Source of the DNA: Saprospiraceae bacterium
GTDB taxonomy: Bacteria > Bacteroidota > Bacteroidia > Chitinophagales > Saprospiraceae
Direction of reading: 5' to 3'
NCBI GenBank assembly: GCA_029212405.1
Contig: JARGNR010000022.1
Span: 1-64,000 of the forward strand
Length of the DNA: 64,000 bases
Of the stretch, positions 29,665-39,900 are shown in pieces (positions within the stretch are counted from its first letter, which is position 1; every line of letters begins with the position of its first letter). The position numbers were made by a program, and so were the translations under genes. The notes under the pieces were generated by a model. That model ran no database searches. It worked only from the letters and a program-made list of their open reading frames with translations, and was not told the origin of the DNA.

Positions 29665-30908
29665 GACTTAGAATGAATTTTGGGGTTAAAAAGTATGTTG
29701 TTCTTGTGGTTTTCTGTTTTTTCACCATTAAAAAATGAAACATCATGCAACTCTCCCAAGATTGATTTCCCAATAGTAGAAAGTACTTGGTCATGATTAT
29801 CATGTCTGGTATAAAAAGATATGTCTCTGTGTATTCGTTCTAGCGGACTGGGTTTAATCATCGAACGAGCTCCACAAACATGTATGGCGTGTTGAATTAC
29901 TTCAGTAGTCAACTTTTCTATAAAATATCGAGCACAGTTGCTTGCAAGTTCTGCTTGTTCTATCTCTCCTGATCCCCAATGATTAGATGTCTTTTCCAAC
30001 CATAAGTTGCAGGTATCAATATGCATAGCCATATGAGCAATCCTGTGTTGAACGTAAGGATCAGATTCACGATTTTGCTTTTTCACATAGTTCAGTGCAT
30101 ATTCAAAAGCAGCTTCTGCCCCACCTAAAAATGTAGCTGCATATTGAGGAGTAATTTTAACTTGCCACTTCTCTTTTAAATATTGTCCTGGATACCCCAT
30201 GAGGTTTTCTCTAGGAATAAAAGTTTCATTGAATCGAACCAAATAACTGACTGAAGCCTTCATACCAATAGGCTTCCACCAAGAATCGTCAAATTCAATA
30301 CTTGAATCAGATAAATCACACGCCAACATTATGACATCTGAATCTCCTGAATTATGTCTTGCACCTCCTGGACCAGTCGGACTTACAAAAAGAATGGACC
30401 AATTGGCTCCAGGCGCACTGGTACAGAATATTTTTGTCCCGCTTACTATGTATCCATTCTCAACTTCTTGTATTTGTGTACCAAAACTCATTTTTTGCCC
30501 TGGCTTTTTCACTTGTGGCTCTCCACTCCAAGCTGTCCAAATATCTCCCTTCTCTTTAATGCCTCTGAACCATCTTTTTTTCTGATCTTCATTGGCTATC
30601 TTATCAATTAATAAAACAGCATTAGAGTGACCTTCCCAGCAACGCGCAAAAGCCATATCTGCCTTAGCAAACTCCTTAGTAATTTGCCATTGAGTATTTA
30701 TATTTCCAACCGAATGATTGATACCTTCTCCTCCAAATTCCTGACCTGCTAGTACGGCTAAAAAACTTGCCTCTTTTAAATCATCAAAATTCTGTTTTGG
30801 AAATGCAGCTTTTTCATCATGCATTTCTGCACGAGAGAAAAATTTCTCTTTCGCCAAAGATTTAGCTCTAGCAATGAGGTCATTATGTTGATGAATACTT
30901 TTAATCAT
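29661..30908 (-). CDS. Acyl-CoA dehydrogenase-like flavoprotein
   Basis: AVLAGQEFGGEGI, VSGTKIFCTSAPGANW, FLGGAEAAFEYALNYVKKQNRES, ACAD helical C-domain. Confidence 0.85.
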   Translation of the reverse strand: MIKSIHQHNDLIARAKSLAKEKFFSRAEMHDEKAAFPKQNFDDLKEASFLAVLAGQEFGGEGINHSVGNINTQWQITKEFAKADMAFARCWEGHSNAVLLIDKIANEDQKKRWFRGIKEKGDIWTAWSGEPQVKKPGQKMSFGTQIQEVENGYIVSGTKIFCTSAPGANWSILFVSPTGPGGARHNSGDSDVIMLACDLSDSSIEFDDSWWKPIGMKASVSYLVRFNETFIPRENLMGYPGQYLKEKWQVKITPQYAATFLGGAEAAFEYALNYVKKQNRESDPYVQHRIAHMAMHIDTCNLWLEKTSNHWGSGEIEQAELASNCARYFIEKLTTEVIQHAIHVCGARSMIKPSPLERIHRDISFYTRHDNHDQVLSTIGKSILGELHDVSFFNGEKTENHKNNILFNPKIHSKS

Positions 30909-31258
30909 TTTAATTTATAGAAAAATTCTCTGACAAATAAATTATTATCCGAGTCCGAATTCATTTTAATATAGGTAGCAATGATAATGAGTCCCTTATT
31001 CACATTTCCAGCAAAAAAGCATTCTCTATCGCCCAACTTAACGGATGAATCAAATGCAATACATTGATCACTTTCTGCTGAAGCTGTATAAATGTGTGCT
31101 TTTAAATCATTTATTGATTCCGGTAATAAACCATCCTTAACTCCTTGAATCTTGATAAAAAGGCTGTTATTTATTTCTTCTAGTGTGAATCCCGCGATTC
31201 CAATCGTATTTGATTTTGAGTTTTTCCACGTTCCTGTCACTTGACCAGTTGATATCAT
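30905..31258 (-). CDS. Small lipocalin-like/beta-barrel protein (start likely 31258)
   Basis: GTWKNSKSNTIGIAGFTLEEINNSLFIKIQG aligns with the neighbouring gene product; internal ATG avoids a 20-nt overlap. Confidence 0.6.
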   Translation of the reverse strand: MISTGQVTGTWKNSKSNTIGIAGFTLEEINNSLFIKIQGVKDGLLPESINDLKAHIYTASAESDQCIAFDSSVKLGDRECFFAGNVNKGLIIIATYIKMNSDSDNNLFVREFFYKLK

Positions 31259-31286
31259 TATTATTTCTTTTTTTTGTTGAAAGGGA

Positions 31287-31718
31287 TTAAGACTGAGAAG
31301 GGCCATAAAACTCCCTCGTATAATAATTTAGCCTACCACTTCCATCATTGAATTTTGTGTACGTCTGAATAACCAAAACACCAAGTTTTACATTTGCTGT
31401 TATATCTACGTCTATTTGATCAAAATTAAAACCAGTAATAAACGCTATAGAAGTACCATCATGCGGATTTTCTGTAAATACTTCACATTCCGATTCCCCC
31501 CAGTCTATCAGTCCATTTAGATCTGCGCCATAGACCTTTAAATACAATTTATTATCGGACTCTCTCAGTTCAACTTGGGGCAATTGTCCAGAGTTCTCCT
31601 TTGTATTTGTCCAAGCCCCTAAAAAAGGCGAAAGATTCAGCTTTTGAATATCAGTACCTTCGTGAATTAGATCGTCTTTCTTTGTATAAATATTATTTCC
31701 AGAAGTTTTAACTATCAT
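31287..31718 (-). CDS. Small lipocalin-like/beta-barrel protein, paralogue
   Basis: GAWTNTKENSGQLPQVELRESDNKLYLKVYG. Confidence 0.6.
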   Translation of the reverse strand: MIVKTSGNNIYTKKDDLIHEGTDIQKLNLSPFLGAWTNTKENSGQLPQVELRESDNKLYLKVYGADLNGLIDWGESECEVFTENPHDGTSIAFITGFNFDQIDVDITANVKLGVLVIQTYTKFNDGSGRLNYYTREFYGPSQS

Positions 31719-31756
31719 TTGTTTCTATTAATTTACTCTTACGATTTTGTTAGAAT

Positions 31757-33280
31757 TTAATCCAATTTAAGAAGATTTTCCGTTTTCTCTCTAATTACCA
31801 TTTCTACTTCGAATGGCATTTCTTCACCAGTCAATCCAGTAAACTGTTTTTTTACTTGATGCAGTAAAATTTCTTTTCCTTCAATGATTCTTTTTCCATT
31901 CTTTCTGCAATGAGCTACAAGTTGTGTATCCTTTTTTGCATACGCCATGTCTATAGCAATACTGTTTTGTGTCATCCGTGCAGGATCGAATATTAACTTC
32001 ATTCCTTTTTTTCCAACTGGCGTAGCATTGATAATAATATCAAAGTTTTCAGCCTCAAATTTTTCAATCAAATGAAAAGGTAAATTAAGCAACTTTGAAG
32101 CAAGAATGCCTCTATTTTCAGACCTATTAAATAAATGTATTTCTGCATTTTTATTAGATATTCTTGCAGCTATTGTTCTCCCTGCTCCTCCACAACCTAT
32201 AATGGCTACTTTTAAACCATTCAAATCGATTCCAATTTCCTCCAAAGCAGCAAGAACACCTAAACCGTCAGAAGAATCAGAATACCATTTACCTTCTTTA
32301 TTTATAAGTATGTTGCACGCCTTGGACACTGTTGTTGGCTGACATAAGTGACCAGAAGCAGACTGAAAAGTTTTTTCTTTGTAAGGGGATACCATCGTAA
32401 ATCCACCCAAAGTCAAATCAAGCTCAGCAGCTTCAAAATCCACCGAAATAAATCTCCAGAATTCATCAAAATCATCTATCTGAAATGGAAGATAGAGTGC
32501 TTCCAACCCTAAAGAAGTATAACTTTTATTATGAATTAAGGGTGACATAGAAGTGAAAACTGGATTACCAGCTATCCCAAATATCTGTTGAATAACTCTA
32601 GTTTGATCAATTGAATAATCTGTGGTCAATTGTTCTAAGCTTAAAAATACATCATCTTCTTTGTCTGTTTCCCTTACCGCGTAAATCATTGCACTTCCCA
32701 TGAATGCAGCTAGTATCTGAGTCCAAACCCCAACCGCACTACTTGCAAAAGAAATAATGTCTTTCCGACCAAAATTCTTTACTATTTTTAGTGGCCATAA
32801 TCCTTGAGATATGCTATTCGGGTTCAGAATCAATTGATAAAAACGAGCTTCATAGGTTAACAACTTTTGCATCTTACATTCTAATTCCTCATAACTCTGT
32901 GCATATCCTTGCCATGAAATCAATCTTTTATTTGGAACAATTTGATTAAGAATTTCTGGAGTCAAATCAGTCTCTGCCTCTAACTCAATAAGATCAAATT
33001 GGTTGAGCGCATTTATAATAATCCGATGTCTTTCTTGAAGCGAACCTATAAATTGTCCTCCTTCTCTTTTACTTTTTAATGATAATATCCTCAGTTCATT
33101 GGACAGTTCGATTTGGTTTACATCCTCGATATGATTGAAACAATCTGCTCTAACCACCACTGCTTTTGCAGATATGATATCATAACTTTCACCACTTGAC
33201 GAAGGTGCGTTGAAAAGATTAAGTGCTACAATCGGATTTCCATGTATTATCCTATTACTCATTAGCGCATTTTTCATCAT
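31757..33280 (-). CDS. Type I 3-dehydroquinate dehydratase-like domain + shikimate dehydrogenase (AroD-AroE fusion)
   Basis: N: LRILSLKSKREGG; C: NPVFTSMSPLIHN, GFTMVSPYKEK, SDGLGVLAALEE, IIGCGGAGRTI, GKEILLHQVKKQFTGLTG. Confidence 0.88.
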   Translation of the reverse strand: MMKNALMSNRIIHGNPIVALNLFNAPSSSGESYDIISAKAVVVRADCFNHIEDVNQIELSNELRILSLKSKREGGQFIGSLQERHRIIINALNQFDLIELEAETDLTPEILNQIVPNKRLISWQGYAQSYEELECKMQKLLTYEARFYQLILNPNSISQGLWPLKIVKNFGRKDIISFASSAVGVWTQILAAFMGSAMIYAVRETDKEDDVFLSLEQLTTDYSIDQTRVIQQIFGIAGNPVFTSMSPLIHNKSYTSLGLEALYLPFQIDDFDEFWRFISVDFEAAELDLTLGGFTMVSPYKEKTFQSASGHLCQPTTVSKACNILINKEGKWYSDSSDGLGVLAALEEIGIDLNGLKVAIIGCGGAGRTIAARISNKNAEIHLFNRSENRGILASKLLNLPFHLIEKFEAENFDIIINATPVGKKGMKLIFDPARMTQNSIAIDMAYAKKDTQLVAHCRKNGKRIIEGKEILLHQVKKQFTGLTGEEMPFEVEMVIREKTENLLKLD

Positions 33281-33746
33281 TCCCTAATACTTCCAAATAT
33301 GCTAGTAAATAGTCCATATCTTTTAAGCTCATAGTGTACTTTGGCATCATACTCTTTACTTTTTTGCCATCATGGTTTATACCCAGAGTAATCAGTCGTT
33401 TAATTTTTTTATTCATCTCTTTCTCACTCAGAATCTTATTTGTACCCATTGAATATCGCATAAGATAGCTTGCTCTTCGAATATCAGGAACGATCATACC
33501 TTGTGCTTCTCCTCCTTTTCCACATTGGCCATGACAAGAAGCACACGTAACGATCGACGCAGGTATACTCCGTCCCATAGAAACGGCTTCTATTTTAAGT
33601 TCTGTGGAACCAATACCTTCCATATAAATTTTTTCCCCTTTTAGAATCGATTCGTTTTGGTAAGAAATAGAATTAGTTTCAAACTTTGAGGGTAGATACA
33701 AAGAAAAAGTAAGAATTATTAATATTGTTGTATTTGGGATACTCAT
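33255..33746 (-). CDS. Secreted monoheme cytochrome c
   Basis: Signal peptide; CASCHG; MPKYTMSLKDMDYLLAYLEVLGN. Confidence 0.88.
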   Translation of the reverse strand: MSIPNTTILIILTFSLYLPSKFETNSISYQNESILKGEKIYMEGIGSTELKIEAVSMGRSIPASIVTCASCHGQCGKGGEAQGMIVPDIRRASYLMRYSMGTNKILSEKEMNKKIKRLITLGINHDGKKVKSMMPKYTMSLKDMDYLLAYLEVLGNDEKCANE

Positions 33747-33771
33747 ATACTTTAGGTTAAAATCCTATCCT

Positions 33772-34890
33772 TTAATCAGATTCACCTGTATCATAAACAA
33801 CACTGTCTAACACTTTTATAATTTCGGCAGAACTAGCTAAACCATTTGCCTTTTTCCATAATTTGGTATTCATATTCCCTATTAATAAAATGGTGTCATG
33901 CTGTTCTCTTGACTCTACATATTTACCCAATTTCTTCATTACAGCATTAACATTGCCAACTGATCCAGATAAAAAATGCCATCCAGGTTTTGCATCATAC
34001 GAGGCGGCGTAGTCTTTTAATTTGTCAGGAGTGTCATTTATTGGATCTACTGTTATTGAAAGTAAAAGTACAGAAGATCCTAATTTATCCCCGAGATGCT
34101 TTTGCACATCCTTCATCATGGTATGCATAATTGGACAGGATCCTGGACAATCTGCAAAAAATGGGTTAATAAATACAATTTTATCCTTGAGGAGGTCTGA
34201 ATAGAATCTAAATTTTTCACCATGTTGATTAATCAATTCCAAATCAGAAAAATATCCTAAGTCCGCTTTATTATTAGATTCTTCAATGGCTTCATCTAAA
34301 TATTCTATCACCTTTTCTGCTAAAATATCTGGGCTTGCCAATCCATTAGTTCTAATCCAATTATCATTACTTGCATTCCCCATTATGATAATAGGTGCAT
34401 GCTCATCAATTAAGGGAGTAAATACATCCAAGTCTTTTAATAATTGATCTACGGTGGTCTTCTTACCAGTAAGAAGGGTCCATAGTTGATCATCACCATC
34501 ATCAAATTTATTTTTCCAAGCATTTAATCTTTCAGGTGTATCCGTTGAAGGATCAATACTTATAGACAACATAACCATATTCTCATTTACTCTATCACCA
34601 AGTTTCTTCTTTAGCGCAACAAAATTGGCACCCATTGGAGGACAGATCGTTTTACAGGTAGTGAACATAAAATTCATTACAACAACTTTATCTTTTATCA
34701 CTTCATTTAGGCGCACATTATTGCCTTCATGGTCCGTCAAATCATAGTCAGAAGTCAATACTTTATGAATACTCAATTGACTATCTCCTTCTACTTTTTT
34801 GGATTTTTCACAGCATGCTTGAGTCCATGCATTGGCAGAAATAAAACAACCAATTACTACAATTAATATTTTTAAATTCAAACTTTTCAT
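33772..34890 (-). CDS. Tandem-domain SCO1/SenC family protein
   Basis: Two CXXXC thioredoxin-like units: TTCKTICPPMG and DCPGSCPIMH, each with SISIDP/SITVDP-D-TP motif. Confidence 0.9.
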   Translation of the reverse strand: MKSLNLKILIVVIGCFISANAWTQACCEKSKKVEGDSQLSIHKVLTSDYDLTDHEGNNVRLNEVIKDKVVVMNFMFTTCKTICPPMGANFVALKKKLGDRVNENMVMLSISIDPSTDTPERLNAWKNKFDDGDDQLWTLLTGKKTTVDQLLKDLDVFTPLIDEHAPIIIMGNASNDNWIRTNGLASPDILAEKVIEYLDEAIEESNNKADLGYFSDLELINQHGEKFRFYSDLLKDKIVFINPFFADCPGSCPIMHTMMKDVQKHLGDKLGSSVLLLSITVDPINDTPDKLKDYAASYDAKPGWHFLSGSVGNVNAVMKKLGKYVESREQHDTILLIGNMNTKLWKKANGLASSAEIIKVLDSVVYDTGESD

Positions 34891-34938
34891 AATCGTTTTG
34901 TTTCGGAATTAAAAATTAACACCTGATCCCTCTTCTTT

Positions 34939-36909
34939 TCATATTACTTTGACCAAAAGATATTGCGGATTATTAAAAGGCAAATCTTTAGACAGGCATT
35001 CCACGTATAAATAGTAGACACCCGATTCATCAAATTTCAAATTGTATTTATACACACCTGGAACTCCTGACTCTGTAGCCTGTCCTTCATGAAACCAATT
35101 TCCAGAAGAAGTACCTCGAATTCGTACATCTTGTAAACCAGTTATCGGTTCATTTTTTATTGGATCAAACAGTACAAACATCATATTATACGAATCTCCA
35201 GACTTAACCACTTGTTCTTCTTTCACATGATGCACTGCAATAGATCCCAATTCTGCTTTTAATTGCTCTTTAATAGATTCTTCATTGGGCTTGACGCCAA
35301 CTGAAAAACAGTGCAATAATCGAGGCACATCCACAAAAAAGGGAATATCATAATTGCCGTATCCTCTAATTTTTGCCACAGTTTCATAGACTCCAGGCCT
35401 GCGTTCTTCGAGACTTCTATCTATTACTTCCACGGCTCTAGGCGTTTTATTATAGTTGGAGAAATTCCCCATAGGAGCAGCCATCCCTTCCATATAATAA
35501 TAAATAGTTTTATCCAAGTTATTTGAAATCAACATCGCATTTGCCCCTGGTGCCTGTACCATCAATTCTCCTTTCGAAGGATTATCTATTTTACCTGGTG
35601 GATATTGTCCCCCAGGAAAATCAGCTGCTTGCAATCGTTGTCCTTCCAGTCCGATAACCTCCAAAGGAAACATCAAAATGGTTTCACTTTCTTCATGCAA
35701 AACATACGCCAGTTCGTCTGAAAATGAAACTTCAATAGGTTTCTCTTCTGTTGTTCCATTTTGTACAATCCTATTGCTGGCTGCGTCCAAAATCTGAACA
35801 ATTGATTCTTCTTTCCCAAGTATAAACCCAAATCTCCCCGATGGATCAAATTTTATAGAACTGATTCCAGTTTTTCCTTGGACGATCGAGACTACCTCTA
35901 GTGATTTGCCGTCAATTCCAGTAATATTACCACTGTCTTTGTCAATTACATACAATACATCTGCCATGGATGACCAAGCCATTGAAGTTATGGGACCTCC
36001 AATAGGAATATCTTTCACTTTTTTCAATGAAGCAATATCAATAATGGAGACCGTTTGATCAATGTTATTACTCACAAATACATATGTATTGTCATCACTT
36101 ATTACTATTTGATGTTCTCCTTTACCAGTTGAAATAGAAGCTTTCACTTCATTGTTTTCTGTAGAAATGGCAGCAACCCCAGAATAATTCTCAATTCTTC
36201 GAGAATCAAAATCAGCCCATAAATACGCTTCGTCTGGTTGTAGACATACATTATTAACTATAGCATTTAATTCAATATTTTTCTCTACTTCCCAATTCGA
36301 TGTATTTACAACGGCAATTTTCTCGGATTTAGGCATCGATACATAGACGTTCAATTGATCTTTGGATACTACCCAATCTTCAGGAGTACCATCTAATTGA
36401 ACATAGGCCAAAAGCTGTGATCCTCCAAAACTAAACAATGGGTCCACCACCGAAATACTAGCATCGTCATTCATCACCAATACATAAAAAATATTCAAAT
36501 CCAGTTCAGCTCTTTTAAAAAGAGTACCAGATAGAAATGCACTTATTTTTTGTCCACATTCCGCATTTTGATCCTCGGCATCCACCATAGGTTCCATCCA
36601 TGCTGCTGGAGCCGCACCTGTCACTGCTTTTTTAGATAATGTATCTGTAATTTCAAATCTAAAAAGTACGTCATCATCCTGCGTAAATATCTTTGGATCT
36701 TTTGATTTGTCAATATGATTTAGGCTAAACGTAACTTGTATGCCTTCATGAATGATAGATTGAGAATATACATCATCTTCATTTGCAATCGTTTGACTTG
36801 TTCCTATCAATGGGAGAGTTAATAAAACAATACCAATACAAAACAACATTAAAGGTCTCACTAAGAGACCTTTAATGTTAATTTCCAAAATTTCTTTCAA
36901 CTCTATCAT
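34939..36909 (-). CDS. YVTN-type beta-propeller protein, secreted
   Basis: Repeats such as YVFVSNNIDQTVSIIDIASLKKVKDIPIG, VLYVIDKDSGNITGIDGKSLEVVS; possible alternative start 36849. Confidence 0.8.
   Translation of the reverse strand: MIELKEILEINIKGLLVRPLMLFCIGIVLLTLPLIGTSQTIANEDDVYSQSIIHEGIQVTFSLNHIDKSKDPKIFTQDDDVLFRFEITDTLSKKAVTGAAPAAWMEPMVDAEDQNAECGQKISAFLSGTLFKRAELDLNIFYVLVMNDDASISVVDPLFSFGGSQLLAYVQLDGTPEDWVVSKDQLNVYVSMPKSEKIAVVNTSNWEVEKNIELNAIVNNVCLQPDEAYLWADFDSRRIENYSGVAAISTENNEVKASISTGKGEHQIVISDDNTYVFVSNNIDQTVSIIDIASLKKVKDIPIGGPITSMAWSSMADVLYVIDKDSGNITGIDGKSLEVVSIVQGKTGISSIKFDPSGRFGFILGKEESIVQILDAASNRIVQNGTTEEKPIEVSFSDELAYVLHEESETILMFPLEVIGLEGQRLQAADFPGGQYPPGKIDNPSKGELMVQAPGANAMLISNNLDKTIYYYMEGMAAPMGNFSNYNKTPRAVEVIDRSLEERRPGVYETVAKIRGYGNYDIPFFVDVPRLLHCFSVGVKPNEESIKEQLKAELGSIAVHHVKEEQVVKSGDSYNMMFVLFDPIKNEPITGLQDVRIRGTSSGNWFHEGQATESGVPGVYKYNLKFDESGVYYLYVECLSKDLPFNNPQYLLVKVI
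36845..36879. promoter_or_regulatory. Perfect 15-bp inverted repeat at 5' end of propeller gene
   Basis: AACATTAAAGGTCTC (36845-36859) / ACTAA / GAGACCTTTAATGTT (36865-36879). Confidence 0.7.
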
Positions 36910-36930
36910 AAATTAATAAATACGATATTT

Positions 36931-39900
36931 TTATTTTCTACGATTGATAACCCCGTCTTTATTAGATCCTGGTTCGACAAGCTTTAATGCCGATCTAACA
37001 GGGGCTTTCATTTCCACTCGTTTTGTTGGCGGAGCCGTCAATTGACTTATCTGATCTCTATCGTAGGAAACACTACCGCCTTTCTCTTCATTAAAATAAA
37101 CAGATGTTACCTTCAGGTTGGATCCACTAAAATCTCTTACCGTTGCCGTCCATTCTCCTGTATATGGGTGCACTGCTACATTTGGAACTTCACCCGCTAT
37201 TTGTACAAAATCTGCCATCTTACCCGTTCTTGGATTCACGGTATTAATTCCTCTAATCTCCGTGGTACCGTCTTTAAAATTAGTAATTCTAGTTACCATC
37301 GGTACATCTAGTCCTTCAGAAACTTTAAAGATTCCCCAGATTCCATCCTGGAACGTCTGATTTCTATAATCTCTATACAAATAATCACCAGTCACCGCAT
37401 TGGTGCCTCCTGCACTGTTTATCAAGAGATCAAAACTGTTAAGCGCACCTAATTGTCCTCTAGCACCTAGCCATTGAGATTTAGGGTTGAATCCCATTTT
37501 TGTAGAACGATCCGTATATGGTTCCTCCTGCCAAACATGACCATGAAGATCAAAAGTAGTTCCATCTCCTACACCACCTGGATACATCACTCTAAATCTA
37601 ACTGGAGTTCCAGCCTCTGCAACAAATGTCGGAGTTTCTGGAGCAGCAAGTACAGTGAAATTAGATACGATATCGTATACATCTACTTGATTAAAATTAT
37701 TTTGACCTTGCGCATTAAAAAATTCTCTATTGGCCAATGGTTCGGATTTATAATTCAATCCAGATGTAGCTGTTTCACCAGTAACAATTATGGTACTATC
37801 TGGATACACCATTGGTTCTGAAGGAACACTAATATTGTCCTGGAACATCAATACAAATTCTCTAAATAATGGATCATCTCCTTCTTTAAAAGCTTTTTTG
37901 TCTTTGTATATATTAGCTGATGTAGGATTATTTTCGTCTTCTACCCAGTAAGAGTGTTCAGGTTCTACAATCAAAGCGCCAAATAAACCACTTACATATT
38001 GTAATAATGGATCTGGAGCAGTCAACACAACTGTACCTAATTCCACTGGTTCTGGTGTAAATGCCTTTCCATCACTATTCCATTGCCCAGCATACCATGT
38101 ATAATCAACATAATCGTTATTATAATTTTGAGCCAGCAATTGAGTCCCCAATGCATTCTGTCCAACACTAGTTCCATCACTCGTACTCACATCGTACGTC
38201 AATAACTCTGCATGCATTCCCACGGTAAATGATGTTTCATAATCAAACTTGTTAGGAGTGGTAATGATGGTATCAATTTTTACTTTCTTCTTGACAATAG
38301 ATCTTTTATAGGTAGTATCCTGCAAAGATGCATACGTTATTGATCCTGTATTATTAACAAAATCAGGTGTGATATCATTTCGTACTTTTACTTTCAAACA
38401 ATCCCCTGCATTCGCTCTCAACACTAATGGTCTTGGTTCGTAGTCCATTGAGTTTTTAAACAATTCGATTTCATCTGTATTAATAAATATGATTGCCTTG
38501 GAGTCAAAATTTCGATGGGCTTTATTATAAGTTAATATTCCCCAATTCGGTCCATTTTGTTGATACTTGTCAATGGATATGGCTGTAACATCATAGGTTC
38601 TAACTGGAGCATCATCTGGACAACCGCATCCAGATTTTGAAGCAGGAACTTTCACTTTTGGGTTCAATTTATTATTTGGAAGTTCATGTAAGTCATCTAA
38701 CTTGTCCCTATACGATCTCATCAATCCCCACGTACCTGCTTGTAGTCCATTATCATCTGCATTTGTCAAATAGAGGTAATCTGTATTGCCTTCACTATTT
38801 CCTTTAGGGTAAGGTAACTTGAAATTCATCTCAAAGTGTTCAGACAAACTCATCATTTGAGTAGATCTAAAACCAGAATTTTCAAAAGAAGGTTCGAAAT
38901 ACCATTTTACGCCGTGAATATTAAAAAAGTGAGGATTTACATGAGCTCCAACCAATGTTCTGATTTGGATTTTATCTCCATTGTATGCCCTTGCTAATGG
39001 TGTATAGGGATCTCCATCCTCCATTCCAGGGTTTAAAGCGTTGACTGGCCATTTAAACTTATTAACTCCAGGAGCAATATTGGCTCCTCCCACAGGTTGT
39101 GAGTTCATCGCATCTACGCCTCTATCTAAAAGAGAACTGAATGCATACGCTAAATCTGAAGAATGTTCTCCCCCACCTGGTGCTACACGAACAGGCAATG
39201 GTGAATTTCTATAATTCAAGGATAATGTTCCTCTATTCCCAGTGGTCACTAGTTCTGGTGCTGGTTGATTGTACACTTTTGGTGGAGGGGTGATCGCATG
39301 ATCAAAATCAATCCAACCTCTATAATTATCATTGACATTCGTTCTAAATTTTTCTCTATAATCCGTCAATTGATCTTCAGTTGCATTCGCTGGAGGATCC
39401 CATTCTGGATAAGTCATATTCATTGAATCAATACTACCTGCTAGATAGGCTTGCTGATTATCCTGGAATTCAAACATAAATTCTCTGTACGAATCTTCTG
39501 GATTAGCCATAGAAATAATTGCTTGCCAATCTGTTGGTCCTCCATCCATTATGCTCATAGTTTTACCACTAATTGGAGCACCTTCAGGAGTATACCCAAC
39601 TTGGACATACCTTGAAGAATCTAATTGTGCAAAACCAAGTAATTCACCTGTAGAAGAACTAAGCCATTCAGAACCAGCCGGCTCAATCAATAACCCAGCA
39701 TATAGACCAATCTGCTGATGAGTAGAAGGTCCAAAATGATCATGTGTAAAAACAGTTCTTAACGTTCTGTCCACACCTTCGTTGTCATATAATGGATTTG
39801 AATACCACCGTTGAATGGTAGTTTGTGCTCCGATCCAATTTTGTCCAGGAGGCGCATCTCCCCATATTGCCATCGGTTTATAGGCTACTAGTGTATCATT

